A DNA stretch of 8,994 nt from Gammaproteobacteria bacterium (GTDB lineage Bacteria > Pseudomonadota > Gammaproteobacteria > UBA9214), in the NCBI GenBank assembly GCA_029864225.1, contig JAOTTU010000077.1, positions 1 through 8,994 on the forward strand, in the 5' to 3' direction. Made by a program: the position numbers and the translations under genes. The notes beneath the pieces were generated by a model. That model searched no databases and had not been told where the DNA came from. It was given only the letters and a program-made list of their open reading frames with translations. Positions 1 through 4,194 of this stretch are shown one piece after another; position 1 is the first letter of the stretch; the number at the start of each line of letters is the position of its first letter.

Positions 1-6
1 ATCTTG

Positions 7-34
7 CCCTTCACCCTTCACCCTTCACCCTTCA
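7..34. repeat. Heptanucleotide tandem repeat, 4 copies
   Basis: Four perfect head-to-tail copies of CCCTTCA (TGAAGGG on the minus strand) occupy these bases. The TGA of the unit at 28-34 is the stop codon of plsY (32-34), so the array begins at the end of that gene and runs into its 3' flank. Short heptamer arrays of this kind occur at gene ends in many bacteria and may vary in copy number. No function can be read from the sequence. The array may continue in degenerate form past the window edge, since bases 1-6 no longer fit the unit. Confidence 0.9.
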
Positions 35-643
35 CGAATTCAGTTCCTTGTCCGAGCGCAGCCGGATCTTCTTCTCGGTGCCGTTGAGCAGGTTGGTTAT
101 ATTTTTCCGATGGCGCCAGAACAAGATAACGGTGATGGCCGCCATCACGCCAATGAAGGCCGGTTCGGGGCGCAGCCACCAGAAAACACCCGGGGTCAGC
201 AGCATGGCCGTCAGGGCGGCCAGCGAGGAATAGCGGAACAGCAATGCCATGACCAGCCAGAGCGCGCTGACGGTGAGGCCGGCCGGCCAGTGCAGGCCGA
301 ATACCACGCCCAGTGCCGTGGCTACGCCCTTGCCGCCCTGCAATCCGAAAAATATCGGGTAGAGATGGCCGAGAAAGGCTGCCAGCGCCGTGGCCGCCTG
401 GATGGCGGGGTCGGCACCGAGCGCTCGCGCCAGCATGACCGGCAGCAGGCCCTTGAGCATGTCGCCCACCAGGGTAAGGAAGGCCGCCTTTTTGCCGCCG
501 ATGCGCAGGACATTGGTTGCACCGGGATTGCGGGAACCCTCGGTGCGCGGGTCGGGCAGTCGCATGAGCTTGCAAGTCAAAATGGCGGCCGAGATGGAGC
601 CAAACAGGTAACCGCCCATAACCAGGAGAAAGTCAGTGATCAT
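32..643 (-). CDS. plsY: Acyl-phosphate glycerol-3-phosphate acyltransferase PlsY
   Basis: This 203-residue inner-membrane enzyme transfers the acyl group from acyl-phosphate (made by PlsX) to glycerol-3-phosphate, giving lysophosphatidate, the first step of phospholipid synthesis. All three PlsY signatures are present: GSRNPGATNVLR at residues 36-47, GHLYPIFFGLQGGKGVAT at 92-109 (the glycine-rich loop), and NITNLLNGTEKK at 181-192. GDMLKG (60-65) is also conserved. Hydrophobic stretches near residues 4-24, 82-100, 110-136, 139-157 and 162-176 fit a polytopic protein, and the length is normal for the family. The ATG at 643 follows a sequence without a clear Shine-Dalgarno site. The gene is divergent from folB, an arrangement also found in E. 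coli. Its stop codon lies inside the heptamer array at 7-34. Confidence 0.97.
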   Translation of the reverse strand: MITDFLLVMGGYLFGSISAAILTCKLMRLPDPRTEGSRNPGATNVLRIGGKKAAFLTLVGDMLKGLLPVMLARALGADPAIQAATALAAFLGHLYPIFFGLQGGKGVATALGVVFGLHWPAGLTVSALWLVMALLFRYSSLAALTAMLLTPGVFWWLRPEPAFIGVMAAITVILFWRHRKNITNLLNGTEKKIRLRSDKELNS

Positions 644-651
644 GGGCGGAC

Positions 652-680
652 ATTGGAATCGCTCAGCTGGTCGAGGTCAA
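652..680 (-). promoter_or_regulatory. Candidate plsY promoter (weak)
   Basis: On the minus strand, TTGACC (680-675; 5 of 6 to the sigma-70 -35 consensus) is followed after 17 nt by TCCAAT (657-652; 4 of 6 to the -10 consensus). Only 8 nt separate the -10 from the plsY ATG. The transcript would then start at or next to the start codon, which fits the absence of a Shine-Dalgarno site but is speculative. Confidence 0.25.
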
Positions 681-711
681 GCGCTGGGTTGACCATGCGG
701 CAGGCGCCGAC

Positions 712-740
712 TGGCCAATGCGGCAACAAGCCTCTATATT
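712..740 (+). promoter_or_regulatory. Candidate folB-folK promoter
   Basis: TGGCCA (712-717; 4 of 6 to TTGACA) and TATATT (735-740; 5 of 6 to TATAAT) are separated by exactly 17 nt in the plsY-folB divergent spacer. The start site would be near 747, giving a leader of roughly 24 nt before the folB ATG at 771. The match is by eye only. Confidence 0.35.
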
Positions 741-770
741 GACGGCACATTCAATTGGGCGCGGGTGGTA

Positions 771-1133
771 ATGGATATTGTATTTATCAGTGATTTGCGG
801 ATCGAAACCATCATCGGCATCTACGGCTGGGAGCGCAAGGTCAAACAGACCGTCAGTCTGGACCTGGAAATGGCCACGGACATCCGCAAGGCGGCTACGA
901 CCGACAGTATTGAGGACACGCTGAATTACAAGGCGGTGGCGAAACGCCTGATCGCCTTTGTCAGTGAGAGTGAGTTCCAGCTGGTCGAGACCCTGGCGGA
1001 GCAGATTACGACGATCATTCTCGACGAATTTGATGTGGCCTGGGTACGCCTGAAGCTCTACAAGCCGGGTGCAGTGCGGGGTTCGCGCGATGTCGGCGTC
1101 ATGATTGAACGGGGCACGCGGGAGCCTGGTTGA
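771..1133 (+). CDS. folB: Dihydroneopterin aldolase FolB
   Basis: The 120-residue protein cleaves 7,8-dihydroneopterin to 6-hydroxymethyl-7,8-dihydropterin and glycolaldehyde in folate synthesis. Family landmarks are all present: GIYGWER (16-22) with the pterin-pocket Glu21, LNYKAV (51-56) with Tyr53, LVETLAE (71-77) with the pterin-anchoring Glu73, and LKLYKPGAV (94-102) with the catalytic Lys98. I chose the ATG at 771 because FolB proteins typically begin MDIVFI. A GTG two codons upstream (765) is in frame but would only add Met-Val; GGGTGG at 763-768 is the only nearby ribosome-binding-like stretch and overlaps it. The stop codon TGA is immediately followed by the folK ATG, so the product of FolB is the substrate of the next gene's enzyme. 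FolX, the epimerase paralogue, is a less likely identity. Confidence 0.95.
   Translation: MDIVFISDLRIETIIGIYGWERKVKQTVSLDLEMATDIRKAATTDSIEDTLNYKAVAKRLIAFVSESEFQLVETLAEQITTIILDEFDVAWVRLKLYKPGAVRGSRDVGVMIERGTREPG
1120..1124 (+). promoter_or_regulatory. folK ribosome binding site inside folB
   Basis: GGGAG lies within the last codons of folB with 9 nt to the folK ATG at 1134. With the TGA-ATG junction this supports translational coupling and fixes the folK start. Confidence 0.7.
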
Positions 1134-1631
1134 ATGGCGCGTGTGTACCTCAGCATGGGTAGCAATATCGACCGCGAGCAGCATATCGCCTCGGCGCTCA
1201 GCATGCTGAGCGAGGCATTCGGGCCGCTCGAGCGGTCCTCGGTTTATGAAAGTGAAGCCGTCGGTTTCGACAGCCCGGCCTTTTACAACCTGGTGGTCGG
1301 CTTCGACACCGATAAGGGGCCGCGCGCCGTGCAGCGGGTGCTGCGCCATATCGAGGAGCAGAATGACCGGGTGCGCACCGAACAACTCTCTGCGCGTACA
1401 CTGGATCTCGACCTGCTGCTCTATGATGACCTCCTCGTGGACGAGGAGGGGCTCAAGCTGCCGCACAATGACATCGCCCGTTACGCCTTTGTGCTGGGTC
1501 CGCTGGCCGAGATTGCCGGCAGTGAACGGCACCCGCTAACGGGTGAGCGTTTCGATACCCTGTGGTACGGGTTTGATGACAGCGACCAGATGCTGACGCG
1601 CATCGACTGGCCCCCGGCCGAAGCTTCTTGA
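1134..1631 (+). CDS. folK: 2-amino-4-hydroxy-6-hydroxymethyldihydropteridine pyrophosphokinase FolK
   Basis: The 165-residue HPPK transfers pyrophosphate from ATP to 6-hydroxymethyl-7,8-dihydropterin, the step after FolB and before dihydropteroate synthase. The sequence shows GSN near the N-terminus (9-11), FYNLVV (50-55) in the pterin site, Arg79 and Arg81 of the flexible loop, and RTLDLDLLLYDD (88-99) with the two magnesium-binding aspartates Asp91 and Asp93. The length is normal. The usual Gly-Pro before the RTLDLD motif is replaced by Ser-Ala (LSARTLDLD); all catalytic residues I can name are kept, so I expect an active enzyme. The gene abuts folB and is followed within 3 nt by a probable terminator, so folB-folK looks like a complete two-gene unit. 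Confidence 0.96.
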   Translation: MARVYLSMGSNIDREQHIASALSMLSEAFGPLERSSVYESEAVGFDSPAFYNLVVGFDTDKGPRAVQRVLRHIEEQNDRVRTEQLSARTLDLDLLLYDDLLVDEEGLKLPHNDIARYAFVLGPLAEIAGSERHPLTGERFDTLWYGFDDSDQMLTRIDWPPAEAS

Positions 1632-1633
1632 AT

Positions 1634-1658
1634 GTTCGCTGACGCCAGCGAGCCTTTT
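1634..1658 (+). terminator. Probable intrinsic terminator of folB-folK
   Basis: GTTCGCTG (1634-1641) pairs with CAGCGAGC (1646-1653), giving an 8-bp stem with one G-U pair and the tetraloop ACGC. After one base comes TTTT (1655-1658). It starts 3 nt after the folK stop. The T-run is short, so termination may be partial. Confidence 0.55.
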
Positions 1659-1762
1659 ATAAACAAAGCGACTGCTGTCCCGTTAAGTTGTATGTGAGAA
1701 CAAATAACTTCATATAGACAATGCAGATAACGATGGTGCTGGATCAAAAGTAGGCGCTTCAG

Positions 1763-1779
1763 GTCATGCAGGACATGAC
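1763..1779. repeat. Small dyad, GTCATG-5-CATGAC
   Basis: A perfect 6-bp inverted repeat with a 5-nt centre lies inside the 252-bp unit, about 160 bp upstream of midA. It could be a hairpin or an operator-like dyad. Nothing else supports a role. Confidence 0.3.
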
Positions 1780-1808
1780 GAATCAGGTGTCGAAGTAAAC
1801 AGAGAGTT

Positions 1809-1911
1809 CCTTCTCCTCCCGGGAGAAGGCCAGGATGAGGGGCTGCAAAATCAAGTAGTCGTCCTGATTTATCCCCTCTCCCCGGTCTATACACCCGGCG
1901 GGAGAGGGGAT
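1809..1911. repeat. Intergenic palindromic repeat cluster
   Basis: Two GC-rich palindromes lie about 40 bp apart. CCTTCTCC (1809-1816) pairs with GGAGAAGG (1822-1829) and is followed by GGATGAGGGG (1833-1842). ATCCCCTCTCCC (1871-1882) pairs with GGGAGAGGGGAT (1900-1911) as a 12-bp stem. A competing pairing is also possible: GAGGGG (1837-1842) with CCCCTC (1873-1878), and AAATCA (1848-1853) with TGATTT (1865-1870). Hairpins followed by GGATGAGGGG are typical of dispersed extragenic palindromic repeats in many proteobacterial genomes. They may act as transcription or mRNA-stability elements between folK and midA. Confidence 0.65.
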
Positions 1912-1937
1912 TAACGGGACAGCAATGTTACAAACAC

Positions 1938-3107
1938 ATGAACGACCTGCCTGAACCCTCTGCCGAGGCGCTGGCGCTGAGCCAACAGCTGGTGGCCGTG
2001 ATCCGCGAAGAAATTGCGGCCGGCGCTGGTTCCATCCCGTTTTCGCGTTATATGGAACTGTGCCTCTACAGCCCCGGCCTGGGTTACTACAGTGCCGGTT
2101 CACAAAAGTTCGGTGCTGCCGGTGATTTCATCACTGCACCGGAACTCTCGTCCCTGTTCGGGCGTTGCCTGGCGCAGTCCTGTGCCAGTGTGCTGGTGGA
2201 ACTGGGTGGCGGTGACATCCTCGAGTTCGGCGCCGGCAGCGGCCGGCTGGCCGCCGATATTCTGGGCGAACTTGAAACCGCCGGTCACTTGCCCGGGCAG
2301 TACTGCATTCTCGAACGCAGTGCCGAGCTGCGTGCACGCCAGCAGGAGACCCTGGTCACGCAGGTGCCGCAGCTGTTCGAACGGGTCGTCTGGCTGGATG
2401 CCTTGCCGCAGGCAAACTTTCGCGGTGTGCTGCTGGCCAACGAGGTACTCGATGCCATGCCGGTGGAGCGCTTTCGCTGGAATGGCACGGCAGTCGAGTT
2501 GTTTCATGTGAGTGGTAGTGACGAGCCCCTCGACTGGTGCCCTGTGGAGACACACGGCGGCGCGGTGGCTGCCGATGTCCGGCACCTGGTGACAGAGGCC
2601 GGCCTGGCGGCGGGTTATGTTTCCGAAATCAACATGACGCTGGCGCCCTGGCTGGGCAGCATCGCCGCCCTGCTGGATCAGGGAATGGTGCTGCTGGCCG
2701 ATTACGGCTATCCGCGTCACGAGTATTACCATCCGCAGCGCAGCGCGGGCACCTTGATGTGCCACTACCGGCACCGTGCCCACGACAACCCCTTCCTGTG
2801 GCCGGGATTGCAGGATATCACCGCACATGTAGATTTCACCGCGGTGGCCGAGGCGGGCAGCGCCGCCGGTCTGGATGTGACGGGTTACACCACCCAGGTA
2901 CACTTCCTGCTCGACTGCGGTATCGACCGGCTGTTGAGCGCCGTCGGTCCGAGCGACTCGGTTGACTACCTGAAGCAGGCGCAACAGGTGAAACAGCTGT
3001 TGTTACCGGGCGAGATGGGCGAGCGCTTCAAGTTCATCGGCCTGACCAGGGACATCGAGAATCCGATTCCCGGTTTTCGGCTGCAGAATTTTCTTCACCG
3101 GCTGTGA
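1938..3107 (+). CDS. MidA/NDUFAF7-family SAM-dependent methyltransferase
   Basis: This 389-residue protein belongs to the family of human NDUFAF7 (MidA), which dimethylates an arginine of the complex I subunit NDUFS2. The target in bacteria is not established. The family-specific N-terminal block is clear: IPFSRYMELCLYSPGLGYY at 33-51, then GDFITAPELSSLFG (62-75). The SAM-binding motif I is ILEFGAGSGRLA (94-105), followed by ANEVLDAMPVERF (167-179) and the acidic post-motif LLADYGYPRHEYYHPQR (252-268). The conserved C-terminal segment includes GTLMCHYRHRAHDNPF (271-286) and QDITAHVDF (292-300). Length is normal and I see no frameshift. The ATG at 1938 has no good Shine-Dalgarno sequence, but the next conserved block begins too soon after it for a much later start. 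A terminator separates it from folK, so it probably has its own promoter in the repeat-rich spacer; I found no convincing one. Confidence 0.92.
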   Translation: MNDLPEPSAEALALSQQLVAVIREEIAAGAGSIPFSRYMELCLYSPGLGYYSAGSQKFGAAGDFITAPELSSLFGRCLAQSCASVLVELGGGDILEFGAGSGRLAADILGELETAGHLPGQYCILERSAELRARQQETLVTQVPQLFERVVWLDALPQANFRGVLLANEVLDAMPVERFRWNGTAVELFHVSGSDEPLDWCPVETHGGAVAADVRHLVTEAGLAAGYVSEINMTLAPWLGSIAALLDQGMVLLADYGYPRHEYYHPQRSAGTLMCHYRHRAHDNPFLWPGLQDITAHVDFTAVAEAGSAAGLDVTGYTTQVHFLLDCGIDRLLSAVGPSDSVDYLKQAQQVKQLLLPGEMGERFKFIGLTRDIENPIPGFRLQNFLHRL

Positions 3108-3136
3108 GAGGAGCGTTGAGTGGCCGTTCCGGAGAT

Positions 3137-3223
3137 GTCATTCCGGACGCAGTAGCGCGGAGATCCTGAATCCAGTGGTTGGTGATCAGATGGTGACTGG
3201 ATTCCGGCCTGCGCCGGAATGAC
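3137..3223. repeat. 87-bp palindromic dispersed repeat, copy 1
   Basis: The element is bounded by GTCATTCCGG (3137-3146) and its exact complement CCGGAATGAC (3214-3223). A second inverted pair, GAATCCAGT (3168-3176) and ACTGGATTC (3196-3204), flanks a short centre. The same architecture and the same 87-bp length recur at 7072-7158, with 62 of 87 positions identical by hand in an ungapped comparison. Elements reading GTCATTCC...GAATCCAG...CTGGATTC...GGAATGAC are widespread between genes in proteobacteria and look like MITE or REP-type repeats. Here it lies 29 bp after the midA stop and could fold into a strong hairpin in the transcript. Confidence 0.85.
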
Positions 3224-3314
3224 GAAATGGGGGGGTAAATCAGGTCCACCTTAATGTATTCGGCCTCTGCTGGAATGACGAAAAGACGAGTCAGCGTGGT
3301 CCTTCTTAATGTAT
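3201..3314. repeat. Diverged tandem duplication, period about 55-57 bp
   Basis: The right end of the 87-bp element plus its flank appears twice in tandem. Unit A is about 3201-3257 and unit B about 3258-3314. Shared blocks are GGAATGACGAAA (3216-3227 and 3272-3283), GGTCC (3243-3247 and 3298-3302) and CTTAATGTAT (3250-3259 and 3305-3314). The GGTCC...TATNC stretch matches at 16 of 19 positions. The parts between the blocks have diverged. Unit A also carries a run of seven G (3229-3235). No gene is seen in 3108-3390. Confidence 0.75.
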
Positions 3315-3390
3315 CCGCTCAGGCGGCCGACCTGTGTATGATCCCGGAGCCAAGCCGCCCTCGAGGCGCTGACCGACACTGACCGAGCGC

Positions 3391-4188
3391 ATGGATAACC
3401 TGCAAGCAATTATCCTGGCCCTGTTGCAGGGCCTGACCGAGTTCCTGCCGATTTCGAGTTCGGCGCACCTGATCCTGATGCCAACCCTGTTCGGCTGGGA
3501 GGACCAGGGGCTGGCGTTCGACGTGGCCGTGCATGTGGGCACCCTGCTGGCGGTGGTGGCCTATTTTCGCCACGACCTGGTGCGGTTGCTGGGCGCCTGG
3601 CTGGGGTCGCTCACCGGGAAGGGGATCACGACCGAGGCGCGCCTGGCCTGGCTGGTGTTGCTGGGCACCCTTCCGGTGGTACTGGGCGGTCTGCTGCTGC
3701 ACGACCTGATCGAAACTTCACTGCGTTCGCCGCTGGTGATTGCGGTAACCACGATCGTGTTCGCGCTGTTGCTCGGCTGGGCCGACCGGTACAGCCGCCA
3801 CCTGCGCGATGAATACACCCTGGGCCTGAAGGAGGTGCTGATTATCGGGATGGCGCAGGCGCTGGCGCTGGTTCCCGGCACCTCGCGCTCCGGCATCACC
3901 ATGACCGCCGGCCTGGCGCTGGGTCTGACGCGCTCCGCTGCGGCCCGTTTTTCCTTCCTGCTCTCGATCCCGGTGATCGCCCTGGCCGGCGGCTACGAGG
4001 CTCGCAAGCTGTTGCAGCTGAGCGAACCAGTGGCCTGGGACGCCCTGCTGCTGGGGACCGCCGTCGCCGGCATCAGCGCCTTCCTTTGCATCCACTTCTT
4101 CCTGCGGCTGATCGAGCGCATCGGCATGCTGCCGTTCGTCATCTACCGCCTGCTGCTGGGCGTCGTACTGTTCTGGATGTTCGTTTAG
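3391..4188 (+). CDS. uppP: Undecaprenyl-diphosphate phosphatase UppP (BacA)
   Basis: The 265-residue integral membrane enzyme dephosphorylates undecaprenyl diphosphate to undecaprenyl phosphate, recycling the lipid carrier for peptidoglycan and other envelope polymers; overproduction of the family confers bacitracin resistance. Both BacA signatures are present: LLQGLTEFLPISSSAHLIL (11-29) with Glu17 and the serine cluster, and ALVPGTSRSGITMTAGLALG (159-178) with Arg166. Hydrophobic segments near 44-60, 84-104, 114-131, 148-162, 186-200, 216-238 and 246-264 fit the polytopic fold. The ATG at 3391 gives the canonical MDNLQAIILALLQG start, although the upstream sequence is a poor ribosome binding site. 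The gene lies 283 bp after midA across a repeat-filled spacer, so it may be transcribed separately. It converges on ppdK with 6 bp between stop codons. Confidence 0.96.
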   Translation: MDNLQAIILALLQGLTEFLPISSSAHLILMPTLFGWEDQGLAFDVAVHVGTLLAVVAYFRHDLVRLLGAWLGSLTGKGITTEARLAWLVLLGTLPVVLGGLLLHDLIETSLRSPLVIAVTTIVFALLLGWADRYSRHLRDEYTLGLKEVLIIGMAQALALVPGTSRSGITMTAGLALGLTRSAAARFSFLLSIPVIALAGGYEARKLLQLSEPVAWDALLLGTAVAGISAFLCIHFFLRLIERIGMLPFVIYRLLLGVVLFWMFV

Positions 4189-4194
4189 CGCGGC

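Larger units (their letters stand above)
1673..1924. repeat. 252-bp unit bounded by a perfect 14-bp inverted repeat (MITE-like or structured)
   Basis: TGCTGTCCCGTTAA at 1673-1686 is the exact reverse complement of the 14 bases at 1911-1924. Together they enclose almost all of the folK-midA spacer, which contains no convincing gene. The left half (about 1680-1800) looks AT-richer than the surrounding genes. The arms resemble the terminal inverted repeats of a small non-autonomous transposable element, but I see no target-site duplication: flanks are GCGAC on the left and ATGTT on the right. Alternatively the arms close a multi-branched RNA structure, because several hairpins lie inside and the last one (1871-1911) ends where the right arm begins. 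In either case the right end lies only 13 bp before the midA start. Confidence 0.6.

Noticed and set aside
1688..1718. TTGTAT with CATATA/TATAGA as a midA promoter
   Set aside because: Each element matches only about half of the consensus, and the AT-rich stretch lies inside the candidate mobile or structured unit.
1481..1894. Minus-strand frame through the folK-midA spacer, considered as a transposase remnant
   Set aside because: The frame overlaps folK in antisense and reads through the palindromic repeats. The spacer part (HIQLNGTAVALF and neighbours) is protein-like but not recognisable as any transposase, so I do not call a gene or pseudogene.
2100..2984. 294-codon minus-strand frame opposite midA, and a similar one (663-1532) opposite folB-folK
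   Set aside because: Both mirror recognised genes, lack domains and are explained by base composition.
3337..3342. TATGAT as a uppP -10 element
   Set aside because: It matches 5 of 6, but no acceptable -35 lies 16-18 nt upstream and no exact extended -10 is present.
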